From positions 186,001-250,000 of the forward strand of contig JAXLQV010000001.1 in NCBI GenBank assembly GCA_046331465.1: a stretch of DNA of 64,000 nt. The letters run 5' to 3'. The notes under the pieces are model-generated. The model was not told the origin of the DNA. It did no database searches and worked only from the letters and a program-made list of their open reading frames with translations. Shown piece by piece: positions 26,249-34,683 of this stretch. The position numbers and the translations under genes were made by a program. Origin of the DNA: UBA5066 sp046331465. GTDB taxonomy: Bacteria > Acidobacteriota > Thermoanaerobaculia > UBA5066. How positions within the stretch are numbered: the first letter of the stretch is position 1; every line of letters begins with the position of its first letter.

Positions 26249-28891
26249 TCAGCGCGTCAGGACGGTCTCCTCGCGGACGACGCGGATGACGTGCTGGTCC
26301 TCGGCCGCGAGGCCCCACGTCGTCTCGATGTAGCGCTTCGGCGTCGTCGCCCCCTCTCCCGAGAGCCGGAGGCGCTCGGTCACCTCGTCGCCGTTCGGGA
26401 GCGTGAAGCGGTAGACCCCCTCCGTCGCCGCCTTGCCGAGGGACGGCGCGCCGGGCGGCAGCTCCGTCCAGCCGAGGAGGCGGACGCCGGGCGGGAGACG
26501 GTCGTTGACGGCCGCGAGGTGCTCCGGCGTCAGGGCGTCGACGACGTCGAGGTCGAAGAGCTCGTGACGCGACTCGGAGCCGAGCGGGAGCGCGGGGCCC
26601 ATCGAGAGGCGGATGTGCGGGTTGAAGCCTTCCGTGTAGCGGACCGGGACGCGCGCGGCGCGGAGAGCCCGCTCGAGGACGTCCATCACGTTCCGGTGCG
26701 AGAGGTAGCGGGCGTCGCCGAGCTTCTCGAAGGCGACGCGCCACGAGCGCGAGAGCGCGGCGCTCTCGCTCGCCCCGCCGCGCGTCGTCCGGCGCTCGCG
26801 GAGGGGGAGGAGGTCGGGCGTCGCCTTCATCCGGTAGGCGGCCCCCTTGGCCTTGTCGGCGTAGGCCGCGCCGCGCCCCTCGTCGCGCGCGTCCGCGACG
26901 CCGCTCGCGACGCCGGAGGCCGACGGGAGAACGACGCCGGTCCCCGGGGAGTCGGTCGGCGCGGGAGGCTCCGGCCCGGCGGAGCCCCCGGGCGTCGCCG
27001 GACCTTCGCCGGCCGCCGGCAGGGCCGGGAGGGCGAACGAGAAGCCCGCGGGCATCCCGTTCGCGAGGACCGTGTCCTCGCCGTTCCCCGGCACGCCGCA
27101 GGCGGTGCAGCGGCCCCACTTGCAGTCGTCCGTCGCCATCTCCTGCAGGGCCTTCTTCCACTCGACGACGAGGAACGGCTTGCGGATCGAGGCGTCGACG
27201 ACGTCCCAGGGGAGCGTCTCCCTGAGGTCCTTCTCGCGGAGGTGCCGCTCCTTCGGGATCCCGGCCGCCTCGAGCGCCTCGGTCCAGCGCGCCCAGGAGA
27301 AGTGCTCCGACCAGCCGTCGAACCTGCCGCCCCGCTTCCAGACCTCGAGGAGCGCCTTCGACATCCGCCGGTCGCCGAGCGAGAGGAGCGCCTCGATCTC
27401 GGCCTCCTTCGGCTCGTGCCACTTCATCTTCGCCCCGCGGACGGGGCGGAGCTTCTCCTTCAGGTAGGCGAGCTTTCCCGTGAGCGTCTCGACGCCGTCG
27501 AAGGCGGACCACTGGAACGGCGTGAAGCTCTTCGGGACGTACGAGCCGACGGAGACGTGAACCGTCGCGCGTACGCCCTTCCTCCGCCCCTCGGCGAGGA
27601 TGTCGGCGACGAGCGTCACGAGCTCGTCGAGGTCGGCCGTCGTCTCGGAGGGGAGGCCGATCATCGTGTAGACCTTGATGAGGTCCCAGCCCCGCTCGAA
27701 GGCGACGCCGGCCGCCTTCACCATGTCGCCGTTCGTGAACGTCTTGTTGATGACGCGGCGGAGGCGGTCGGAGCCCGTCTCGGGCGCGAACGTGAACCCC
27801 GACTTCCTCACCTCGGAGACGGCGTCGGCGAGGGCGACGGAGAACGCCTCCGCGCGGAGCGAGGGGAGCGAGATGGAGACCTTCGTCTTCGCGAGCTCGG
27901 GGGCGAGGCAGGCGACGAGGGGCTCGATCTGGGAGTAGTCGGCGGACGAGAGGGAGAGGAGGCCCACCTCCGACCACCCCGCCTCGTCGATGAACGCCTT
28001 CGTCATCCGGGCGACGTCGGCCGGGTCGAGCTCGCGGACGGGGCGGTACCAGTAGCCCGCCTGGCAGAAGCGGCACCCCTGCGTGCAGCCGCGCATGATC
28101 TCGAGGCCGAGCCGGTCCTGGACGATGTCGACGGACGGGACCATCGGCTTCTCCGGGTAGACCGACGGGTCGAGCCGCTCGACCCAGACGCGCTTCGCCC
28201 GCTCGGGGACGCCGGGGGCGTTCGGCGTGTACGCGACGACCCGGTCGCCGTCGTAGCTCACGTCGTAGAGCGACGGGACGTAGATGCCGGGGCAGGAGGC
28301 GAACGCGAGGAGACGCTCGCGCCGCGGCAGGCCCCGCGTCGCCGTCACGGCGTCGAGGAAGACGCCGAGCGCCTCCTCGGCGTCGCCGATCAGGAAGACG
28401 TCGAAGAAGTCGGCGACCGGCTCGGGGTTCGCGACGCACGGGCCCCCGCCGATGACGACCGGGTCCGCGTCGCCCCGCTCCGACGCGAGGACCGGGATCC
28501 CCGCGAGGTCGAGCATGTTCGGGACGTTCGTGTAGTTCAGCTCGCTCTGGAGGGAGAAGCCGACGACGTCGAAGTCGCGCACGGCGGCGCACGACTCGAC
28601 GGAGAAGAGCGGGATCGCCTCGCGGCGCATCACCTCCTCGAGGTCGACCCACGGGGCGTAGCTCCGCTCGCAGGCCCAGCCGTCGCGCCGGTTGACGAGC
28701 TCGTAGAGGATCTTCGTCCCGGTGTGGCTCATCCCGATCTCGTAGGCGTCGGGGAAGGCGAGGCAGAGCGTCAGCCCGGCGGAGGCGAGGTCCTTCCGGA
28801 CGACGTTCCGCTCGAGGCCGAGGTAGCGGCCGGGGCGTTCGACGCGGAGGAGGAAGGGGTCGAGACGGGGACGGAGGGATTCGAAGCGCAT
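26249..28891 (-). CDS. B12-binding-domain radical SAM protein fused to DUF2344
   Basis: An 880-residue fusion. The first part (about 20-200) is a cobalamin-binding-like Rossmann domain (FPDAYEIGMSHTGTK, VVGFSLQSELN, PVVIGGGPCV). The radical SAM core follows with GCTQGCRFCQAGYWYRP at about 270-286. The third part, after DDCKWGRCTACG, is the DUF2344/TIGR03936-type domain (VAFEKLGDARYLSHRNVMDVLERALRAA, YTEGFNPHIRLSMGPALPLG). Such fusions occur widely in Gram-negative and Gram-positive bacteria, often beside ribonuclease G or ribosomal protein genes; here neither is nearby. The function is not established, though rRNA or tRNA modification has been suggested from context elsewhere. The ATG at 28891 is chosen because the conserved N-terminus begins here. 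Confidence 0.85.
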   Translation of the reverse strand: MRFESLRPRLDPFLLRVERPGRYLGLERNVVRKDLASAGLTLCLAFPDAYEIGMSHTGTKILYELVNRRDGWACERSYAPWVDLEEVMRREAIPLFSVESCAAVRDFDVVGFSLQSELNYTNVPNMLDLAGIPVLASERGDADPVVIGGGPCVANPEPVADFFDVFLIGDAEEALGVFLDAVTATRGLPRRERLLAFASCPGIYVPSLYDVSYDGDRVVAYTPNAPGVPERAKRVWVERLDPSVYPEKPMVPSVDIVQDRLGLEIMRGCTQGCRFCQAGYWYRPVRELDPADVARMTKAFIDEAGWSEVGLLSLSSADYSQIEPLVACLAPELAKTKVSISLPSLRAEAFSVALADAVSEVRKSGFTFAPETGSDRLRRVINKTFTNGDMVKAAGVAFERGWDLIKVYTMIGLPSETTADLDELVTLVADILAEGRRKGVRATVHVSVGSYVPKSFTPFQWSAFDGVETLTGKLAYLKEKLRPVRGAKMKWHEPKEAEIEALLSLGDRRMSKALLEVWKRGGRFDGWSEHFSWARWTEALEAAGIPKERHLREKDLRETLPWDVVDASIRKPFLVVEWKKALQEMATDDCKWGRCTACGVPGNGEDTVLANGMPAGFSFALPALPAAGEGPATPGGSAGPEPPAPTDSPGTGVVLPSASGVASGVADARDEGRGAAYADKAKGAAYRMKATPDLLPLRERRTTRGGASESAALSRSWRVAFEKLGDARYLSHRNVMDVLERALRAARVPVRYTEGFNPHIRLSMGPALPLGSESRHELFDLDVVDALTPEHLAAVNDRLPPGVRLLGWTELPPGAPSLGKAATEGVYRFTLPNGDEVTERLRLSGEGATTPKRYIETTWGLAAEDQHVIRVVREETVLTR

Positions 28892-29075
28892 GGAGGCCTT
28901 TCCGAGAACCCCGGAGTCTAGCCCGGGAGCGACGTCGTCTCGCCGCGCCGGCCCGTCGATCGACGGATTCGGGAGGCGCGCGGGCGACGAGGGGGATCGC
29001 GGCGTCCGCCGTGCCGGGCCGCACGGGAGACGAGCCTCCGCGCCCGGAGGCGATCCGCAATAATGGCGGCTCCGC

Positions 29076-30212
29076 GTGAGCGAACCCTCCGCCATCGCCA
29101 TCGCCGGCGCCGGCCCCGCGGGGCTCGTGGCCGCGACCCTCCTCGCCCGGGCCGGCCGGCGGGTCGTCGTCCACGAGAAGAACGCCACGGTCGGCGCGCG
29201 GTTCGTCGGCGACGTGCAGGTCATCGAGGACGCATCCGACCCGGGCGAGCGGCTCCCGGCGCTCTTCGCGCGGCTCGGCCTTCCCGCCCCGCCGTGGGTC
29301 CCGGCGACCTCGGCCGAGTTCTTCGACGCGAGGATGCGGCGATTCCCGATCGCCTCGCACGAGCCGTTCGGCTGGTTCGTGAGGCGGGGCGCCGAGGAGG
29401 GGACGCTCGACGCGACGCTCCTCGCCGGGGCGCTCGCGGCGGGCGCCGAGGTCCGCTTCCGCTCGCGGCTCGAGGCGGCGGACGCCGACCTCGTTGCGAC
29501 GGGGCCGCAGACGCCCGACGGCCTCGCGCGCGAGGAAGCGTTCGAGAGCGACGGCACGACCCGCGTCCGGGTCCTCTTCGACCCCGCGGTCGCCCCCGGC
29601 GGCTACGCCTACCTCTTCACCGTCGGCGGGAGGGGGACGATCGGCTGCGCGATCGTCCGTGATCTCGGCGGGATCGACGGCTACTTCGAGAGGGCGAAGG
29701 AGAGGCTCCTCTCGATCGAGGCCGTCCCGGTCGAGGCGCCGCGCGACGCCTACTCGTTCATGAACTTCGCGCTCGTCCCCGAGGCGCGGCGCGACGGGCG
29801 CCCGGCCGCCGGCGAGGCGGGCGCGTTCCAGGACTACCTCTTCGGCCTCGGGATGCGCTACGCGATCTCCTCGGGAGCCCTCGCCGCGGAAGCGCTCCTC
29901 TCCGGGGAGGACTTCGCCGCCCTCGCGCGCGCACGCTTCTCGAGACGCCAGCGCGTCTCCCTCGTGAACCGCTTCCTCTACGAGGCGGCGGGCTCCCTCG
30001 GCCTCTCGCTCTTCGCGCGCCTCGCGGCGCACCTCGACTTCCGCGCGGTCCTCGCCGGGTTCTACCGGCCGGGCCCCGTGCGCCTCGCGCTCGCGCCGCT
30101 CGTCGCGGCGCGGTGGAAGAACCGCGGCCGCTGCGCGCACCGGCTGCCGGAGCACTGGTGCCGCGCGCGGGAGCGGGAGATCCGCGCGCCCGAGCTCGGG
30201 AGGATCGGTTGA
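29076..30212 (+). CDS. geranylgeranyl-reductase-like FAD oxidoreductase
   Basis: A 378-residue flavoprotein with a GTG start. The Rossmann motif AIAGAGPAGLVAATLLARAG lies at residues about 7-26, with VVVHEK closing the FAD site. The central part (FDPAVAPGGYAYLFTVGGRGTIG) and SGALAAEALL towards the C-terminus match the geranylgeranyl reductase/lycopene-cyclase-type FAD superfamily (PgR). It may reduce or oxidise an isoprenoid. Coupling to the phytoene/squalene synthase gene by a 4-base overlap supports isoprenoid metabolism. An alternative is a generic monooxygenase. Transcription may start near AATAAT at 29059-29064, 11 nt before the GTG. Confidence 0.72.
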   Translation: MSEPSAIAIAGAGPAGLVAATLLARAGRRVVVHEKNATVGARFVGDVQVIEDASDPGERLPALFARLGLPAPPWVPATSAEFFDARMRRFPIASHEPFGWFVRRGAEEGTLDATLLAGALAAGAEVRFRSRLEAADADLVATGPQTPDGLAREEAFESDGTTRVRVLFDPAVAPGGYAYLFTVGGRGTIGCAIVRDLGGIDGYFERAKERLLSIEAVPVEAPRDAYSFMNFALVPEARRDGRPAAGEAGAFQDYLFGLGMRYAISSGALAAEALLSGEDFAALARARFSRRQRVSLVNRFLYEAAGSLGLSLFARLAAHLDFRAVLAGFYRPGPVRLALAPLVAARWKNRGRCAHRLPEHWCRAREREIRAPELGRIG

Positions 30213-31084
30213 GCGCCGCGCCGGCCGTGGCCGCGGCCCACCGCGAGAACCGGGCGCTGACGCACAGGGCCGGCGCGAACTTCTCCGTCGGCTTCCGGTT
30301 CCTGCCGAAGGAGCGGCGGCAGGCCGTCTACGCGGCCTACGCCTGGTGCCGCGTCGCCGACGACGCGGTCGACGAGGGGGACCCCGCGGGGGCGCCCGCG
30401 CGCCTCGACGCGTGGGAGCGCGAGCTCGACGCCGTCTACGGGGGGAGCCCGGCGAGCGCCGCGGGCGTCGCGCTCGCGGAGGCGCTCCCGCGCTTCCCGA
30501 TCCCGAAGGAGGCGTTCGAGGGGCTCCTCGCCGGCTGCCGGCAGGACCTCGCGAAGACGCGCTACGCGTCGTTCGAGGAGCTCCTCGGCTACTGCGACCT
30601 CGTGGCCTCGACGATCTCCACGATCTCGCTCGCGATCTTCGGCGGCCTCGGCAACCCGGAGGCCGAGGCGCGCGGGCGCGACCTCGCGACGGCGCTCCAG
30701 CTGACGAACGTCGTCCGCGACGTCGGCGACGACGTCGCGCGCGACCGGGTCTACCTCCCGCGGGAGGACCTCGACCGCTTCGGCGTCGCCGAGGCGGACC
30801 TCCTCGCGCGCCGCGCGACGCCCGCCTTCGGCGAGCTCGTGCGGTTCGAGGCGCGGCGCGCGCTCGCCTACTTCCGCTCCGCCGAGCCGGTGAAGGAGCT
30901 CGTCGACCCCGAGTGCCGGTTCGCGGTGACGATGATGGGCGGCATCTACGCCGAGGTCGCGCGCGCGGTCCTCGCGGCGCCCTGCGAGACGCTGCATCGC
31001 CGCATCGCGCTGACGGCGGGAGGCAAGGTGCGCGCCGTCCTCGCGCGGCTCCTCGACCGCCGGTTCGACCGCGTCCCCGATTGA
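30209..31084 (+). CDS. phytoene/squalene synthase family protein
   Basis: A 291-residue trans-prenyltransferase. The start is a TTG overlapping the preceding TGA. The two Asp-rich motifs are VADDAVDEG (about residue 47-55) and NVVRDVGDDVARDRVYLP (about 170-187), which bind the two diphosphates through Mg2+. FRFLPKERRQAVYAAYAWCR is the family's N-terminal block. It condenses two prenyl diphosphates head-to-head, giving presqualene or phytoene-type products. The order with the FAD oxidoreductase suggests carotenoid or hopanoid/squalene formation. No hpn or crt genes follow, so the product is open. Confidence 0.88.
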   Translation: MSAAPAVAAAHRENRALTHRAGANFSVGFRFLPKERRQAVYAAYAWCRVADDAVDEGDPAGAPARLDAWERELDAVYGGSPASAAGVALAEALPRFPIPKEAFEGLLAGCRQDLAKTRYASFEELLGYCDLVASTISTISLAIFGGLGNPEAEARGRDLATALQLTNVVRDVGDDVARDRVYLPREDLDRFGVAEADLLARRATPAFGELVRFEARRALAYFRSAEPVKELVDPECRFAVTMMGGIYAEVARAVLAAPCETLHRRIALTAGGKVRAVLARLLDRRFDRVPD

Positions 31085-31094
31085 CTCGCGCGGA

Positions 31095-31124
31095 TTGACT
31101 CGCGCCGTTTCCCGGCACTACAGT
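31095..31124 (+). promoter_or_regulatory. promoter of 31132 gene, leaderless
   Basis: TTGACT (31095-31100) and TACAGT (31119-31124) are separated by 18 bases, and the ATG lies 7 nt further. A second TTGACTCGCGC copy starts 14 bases upstream, overlapping the previous gene's end. Confidence 0.6.
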
Positions 31125-31131
31125 CGCCGCG

Positions 31132-31515
31132 ATGGCGATGGACGAGAGGACGCGCGCGGCGCTCCGCGAGCTCGGGAACGCGCTCAACGAGGCGGTCTCC
31201 TCCTCGGAGCGCGTCCACGAGATCCTGCAGAAGCTGCGCGAGGAGGGGCACGAGCCGTACCTCGTCCTCGACGCCACGGTCGCGATCGACTCGCGCGGCC
31301 GGAGGTCGCAGGCGGCGCTCCCGTCCATCCGGCGGGGCGGCCACGCCCGCCGCGAGGAGGGCGAGGGGGCGGGCTTCAAGATCGACGTGAAGGACCTCCA
31401 CTTCCTCCGCTCGGTCGGCATCGACCCGACGCGCGCGCCGAGAGCGCCGCGGGGACGGCGCCGGCCCGGGACGACGGTCACGCTCCGCTCGACCGTCGCG
31501 AAGCGATCCTCCTGA
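31132..31515 (+). CDS. conserved-looking hypothetical protein
   Basis: A 127-residue protein. The first 45 residues are helical with heptad-like spacing (RTRAALRELGNALNEAVSSSERVHEILQKLREEGH), followed by a short segment YLVLDATVAID and a basic, Arg-rich tail. No known motif is seen. The start is set by a clear TTGACT-N18-TACAGT promoter ending 7 nt upstream. The stop overlaps the presumed CTG start of rlmN (CTGA), so it is probably co-transcribed with the ribosome-modifying enzyme. Confidence 0.6.
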   Translation: MAMDERTRAALRELGNALNEAVSSSERVHEILQKLREEGHEPYLVLDATVAIDSRGRRSQAALPSIRRGGHARREEGEGAGFKIDVKDLHFLRSVGIDPTRAPRAPRGRRRPGTTVTLRSTVAKRSS

Positions 31516-32600
31516 AGACGCCGCTCCTCGGCCTGTCGCTCCCCGAGCTCGCGCAGGCGATCGCGCCGGTCGCCCCCGAGCGCTTCCGGGCGAAGCAGCT
31601 CCTGCGCTGGATCGTCGAGCGGCGGGCGTCGGGCTTCGCCGCGATGACGGACCTCCCGGCCCCGGTGCGCGCGGCGCTCGACGAGCGCTTCGCGATCGGG
31701 CTGCCGGAGGTCGAGGCGCGGACGGCGGCCGAGGACGGCGCCGAGAAGTTCCTCTTCCGCCTCGCGGACGGGGCGAAGGTCGAGGCGGTCCACATCCCGG
31801 CGCCGCGCCGGAGGGGAGGCGGGGGCGGCGAGCGGGTGACCGTCTGCGTCTCCTCGCAGGCGGGGTGCGCCGTGAACTGCGCGTTCTGCGTGACGGGGCG
31901 CCTCGGCGCCGGGCGGAACCTGACGGCGGGAGAGATCCTGGGGCAGTACCTTGTCGTCGCCCGCGAGAGGCGCTTCGGCCCGCGCGAGGCGAACGTCGTC
32001 TTCATGGGGATGGGCGAGCCGCTCCTGAACGTCGCGAACGTCTCCCGCGCGCTCGACCTCCTCGAGGAGGAGGTCTCGCCGAAGCGGACGACGGTCTCGA
32101 CGGCGGGCGTCGTCCCGGGTATCCGCGAGCTCGCGAAGAGGGAGCGCCGCCCGAACCTCGCGGTCTCGCTCACGGCTGCCGGGAACGCGCTCCGGACCCG
32201 CCTCATGCCGATCAACGCGCAGTGGCCCGTCGCCGACCTCTTCGAGGCGCTCGCCGAGTGGCCGCTCGAGCCGGGCCGCCGGATCACGTTCGAGGTGGTC
32301 CTGATCGCGGGCGTCAACGACGGGCCGGAGGAGGCGCGCGCCCTCGCGCGGCTCGTGAGGCGCCTCCCCTCGAAGGTGAACCTGATCCCGCTCAACGAGT
32401 CGCGCGAGTGGCTCCCGGACCTCCGACGGCCGACCGACGCGGCGGTCGACGCCTTCGCGGGGCTCCTCGCGGGGTCGGGGGTCGACGTGACCGTCCGCAG
32501 GTCGAAGGGGCTCGGGGCGGCGGCGGCGTGCGGCCAGCTGAAGGGGCGGGAGATTCCCGGCCGGATCGCGCGCATCCCGTCGCCGAACGTCCGATCCTGA
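31512..32600 (+). CDS. rlmN: 23S rRNA/tRNA adenine C2-methyltransferase RlmN
   Basis: A 362-residue radical SAM methyltransferase. The cluster motif is CAVNCAFC (Cys119, Cys123, Cys126), the SAM/GGE region is FMGMGEPLLN, and KGLGAAAACGQL near the C-terminus contains the conserved Cys that carries the methyl group. It methylates A2503 of 23S rRNA and A37 of certain tRNAs. No ATG, GTG or TTG is available upstream of the first conserved residues within the frame. The best start is a CTG at 31512-31514 overlapping the preceding stop (CTGA), a non-canonical codon in a geometry like the ATGA overlaps nearby. The enzyme identity is firm; the start is a proposal. Confidence 0.88.
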   Translation: MKTPLLGLSLPELAQAIAPVAPERFRAKQLLRWIVERRASGFAAMTDLPAPVRAALDERFAIGLPEVEARTAAEDGAEKFLFRLADGAKVEAVHIPAPRRRGGGGGERVTVCVSSQAGCAVNCAFCVTGRLGAGRNLTAGEILGQYLVVARERRFGPREANVVFMGMGEPLLNVANVSRALDLLEEEVSPKRTTVSTAGVVPGIRELAKRERRPNLAVSLTAAGNALRTRLMPINAQWPVADLFEALAEWPLEPGRRITFEVVLIAGVNDGPEEARALARLVRRLPSKVNLIPLNESREWLPDLRRPTDAAVDAFAGLLAGSGVDVTVRRSKGLGAAAACGQLKGREIPGRIARIPSPNVRS

Positions 32601-32606
32601 GACAAT
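32601..32606 (+). promoter_or_regulatory. -10 box of PilT-like gene, probably leaderless
   Basis: GACAAT begins right after the rlmN stop and is followed by 7 nt and the GTG start. There is no ribosome-binding sequence in the gap. Confidence 0.4.
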
Positions 32607-32613
32607 CGGGGGC

Positions 32614-33735
32614 GTGTCGAGCGCGCCTCCCGCACAGGTCCCCTTCCCGAACCTCGTCGCGATGATGGTCCGCAGGTCGGACAAGGTCTCCGACCTGATC
32701 TTCTCCCCCGGGCGGCCTCCGCAGGTCGAGCTCCTCGGGAAGCTCGAGCCGGTGACGGCCCCCGGGTGGGAGATGCTGACGCCGGAGGTGACGGCGGCGA
32801 TCGTCCGGCACCTCGTCGGCGACAACGCGACGGCGCAGAAGGCCCTCGTCGACGACGGCGCGGCCGACATCGCCTACGCGATCCCGGGCTTCTCCCGCTT
32901 CCGCGTGAACGTCTTCCTGCAGCGGGGGACGCACGCGATCGTCATGCGCGTCATCCCGATGCGCGTCCCGACGTTCGACGAGCTGAAGCTCCCGCCGGCC
33001 CTGCGAGACGTCGCGAACCTGAAGAACGGGATCGTCCTCGTGACCGGGCCGACGGGCTCGGGGAAGTCGTCGACGCTCGCGGCGGTCATCGACCTGATCA
33101 ACGACACGCACGCCTACCACGTCGTCACGATCGAGGACCCGATCGAGTTCATCCACAGGCACAAGAAGGCGACGATCCACCAGCGCGAGCTCCACCGCGA
33201 CTGCCCGAGCTTCTCGCGGGCGCTCCGCTCCGCGCTCCGCCAGGCGCCGAAGGTGATCCTCGTCGGCGAGATGCGCGACCAGGAGACGATCGAGATCGCG
33301 CTCGAGGCGTCGGAGACGGGGCACCTCGTCCTCTCGACGCTCCACACGACGGACGCGGCGAAGACGGTCGACCGGATCATCGGCGTCTTCCCGAAGGCCG
33401 AGGAGCAGGTCGTGAGGACGCGCCTCGCGAGCTCGTTCCAGTTCATCGCCTCGCAGCGGCTCCTCCCGCGGGCCGACGGGACGGGTCGGGTCGCCGCGAT
33501 CGAGGTCCTCCGGTCGAACTCGCGGACGCGGGAGTACATCGAGAAGGCGAGCTCGGCCGACGAGGGGAAGTCGCTCCTCGACGCGATGCGCGACGGCGGC
33601 GTCGACGGGATGCAGACGTTCGACCAGGTCATCGAGCAGCTCGTCCGCCGGCGGACGGTCACGCTCGACGTCGGCCTCTCCTACGCGACGAACCCGGGGA
33701 ACCTCAGGATCGAGCTCGCCGACTTCACCGGCTGA
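32614..33735 (+). CDS. PilT/PilU-type twitching-motility ATPase
   Basis: A 373-residue secretion-ATPase protein with a GTG start. Walker A is GPTGSGKSSTL (about 146-156), the Asp box (DPIEFIH) follows, and the Walker B/His box segment VILVGEMRDQETIEIALEASETGH with LSTLHT is as in PilT, including the AIRNLIRE-like region replaced by IEVLRSNSRTREYIEKA. PilT family ATPases retract type IV pili in the cytoplasm at the inner membrane. No pilus genes are nearby, so PilT versus PilU cannot be decided. The short N-terminus lacks the extra domain of PilB. The gene is translated from a GTG 7 nt after a GACAAT box. Confidence 0.9.
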   Translation: MSSAPPAQVPFPNLVAMMVRRSDKVSDLIFSPGRPPQVELLGKLEPVTAPGWEMLTPEVTAAIVRHLVGDNATAQKALVDDGAADIAYAIPGFSRFRVNVFLQRGTHAIVMRVIPMRVPTFDELKLPPALRDVANLKNGIVLVTGPTGSGKSSTLAAVIDLINDTHAYHVVTIEDPIEFIHRHKKATIHQRELHRDCPSFSRALRSALRQAPKVILVGEMRDQETIEIALEASETGHLVLSTLHTTDAAKTVDRIIGVFPKAEEQVVRTRLASSFQFIASQRLLPRADGTGRVAAIEVLRSNSRTREYIEKASSADEGKSLLDAMRDGGVDGMQTFDQVIEQLVRRRTVTLDVGLSYATNPGNLRIELADFTG

Positions 33736-33763
33736 CCCGGCGCCCGGCCGGGAAACGGCGCAA

Positions 33764-33807
33764 GCATGAGCGCCCGCGGCCCCTCAGGGGCGCGCGGGCG
33801 CTCGTGC
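33764..33807. terminator. GC-rich hairpin between PilT-like and yceI genes
   Basis: Arms at 33764-33778 and 33793-33807 are complementary over 15 bases with one G-T wobble, and the loop itself contains a CCCC/GGGG pair. It lies between two convergent genes. No T-run is seen, so rho-independent termination is only probable. Confidence 0.6.
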
Positions 33808-33826
33808 CAGGTTCCGGAGGGGAACC

Positions 33827-34432
33827 TTACTTCGCCGGGGCGTCCTGCCGGATCAGCTCGAGCTCGAGCTGGATCGTCACCTCGTCGCCGACGACGACGC
33901 CGCCGCCGTCGAGCGACTTGCTCCAGCTGACGCCGAAGTCCTGCCGGTTGACCTTCCCGGTCGCCGTGGCGCCGACGACTGTCTTGCCCCAGGGGTTCTT
34001 CACGGGCGCCGTGTACTCGACGTCGAGGACGACCGGCTTCGTCACGCCGCGGAGGGAGAGGTTCCCGGTGACCTTCGCCCTGTTCGCGGAGACCTTCTCG
34101 ACCTTCGTCGAGGCGAACGTCATCTCGGGGAACTTCGCGGCGTCGAAGAAGTCGCCGGAGCGGAGGTGGTCGTCGCGCTTCGGCTCGCGCGTGTTGACCG
34201 AGGCGACCTCGATCTTCGCGGAGATCCGCGCCGAGGCCGGGTCGGCCGGGTCGCCGTCGACGCTCGCCGTGAACTTGTCGAAGGAGCCCTTCACGTTCGA
34301 CACCATCATGTGCCGGACGGCGAAGCCGACGCTCGAGTGGGCGGTGTCGGCCGTCCAGGTCTCGGCGAGGGCGGGAAGGGCCGCGGCGCCGAGGGCGGCG
34401 GCGAGGGCGAGGGACAGCAGGTTCTTCTTCAT
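33827..34432 (-). CDS. YceI-family periplasmic protein
   Basis: A 201-residue protein with a signal peptide (KKNLLSLALAAALGAAALPALA, about 22 residues). The mature part has the lipocalin-like YceI blocks: WTADTAHSSVGFAVRHMMVSNVKGSFDKF, SGDFFDAAKFPEMTFASTKVE, VTGNLSLRGVTKPVVLDV. Family members bind isoprenoid or amide lipids in the periplasm, and some respond to high pH or acid; the ligand here is unknown. It lies opposite to the PilT-like gene with a hairpin between them. A GGAG-like site (GGAGAG, plus strand 34438) precedes the ATG. Confidence 0.9.
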   Translation of the reverse strand: MKKNLLSLALAAALGAAALPALAETWTADTAHSSVGFAVRHMMVSNVKGSFDKFTASVDGDPADPASARISAKIEVASVNTREPKRDDHLRSGDFFDAAKFPEMTFASTKVEKVSANRAKVTGNLSLRGVTKPVVLDVEYTAPVKNPWGKTVVGATATGKVNRQDFGVSWSKSLDGGGVVVGDEVTIQLELELIRQDAPAK

Positions 34433-34683
34433 CGGTCTCTCCTGGTCTTTCTTTCGGGGCAGGCCCCGGTGTCGGTCCGGGGTCCCGGTGTCTCCGTCCG
34501 GATCGTCCGGTTGGATCGCCTGCCTCCTAGCAACCGCCGGGCCAGCCGAAACGGGGGCAGATCACGCCGGGAAGCGATCGGTTCGGGACGGAGTCCTCTC
34601 GAAACGAGAGGTCGGCGGCGCCGGCGCGCGCCGGGCTCCGGGCGGGGTCCTAGAATCGCGCCGGTCCGGCGGAGGAGGGTGAG
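34433..34683. other. 251-bp divergent intergenic region
   Basis: Between the divergent yceI and DUF4198-like genes. It contains a 7-bp inverted repeat at 34595-34611 (arms with a 3-base centre) that could be an operator, and TAGAAT at 34651-34656, a plausible -10 for the rightward gene, with GGAGGA at 34673-34678 as its ribosome site. No coding signal was seen. Confidence 0.45.

Noticed and set aside
26235..32870. Minus-strand open frame of about 2200 codons spanning several genes
   Set aside because: It runs antisense to the FAD oxidoreductase, phytoene synthase and rlmN and partly out of frame with the radical SAM gene. It shows no motif, is Arg/Gly/Pro-rich and is explained by very high GC, which removes stop codons from shadow frames.
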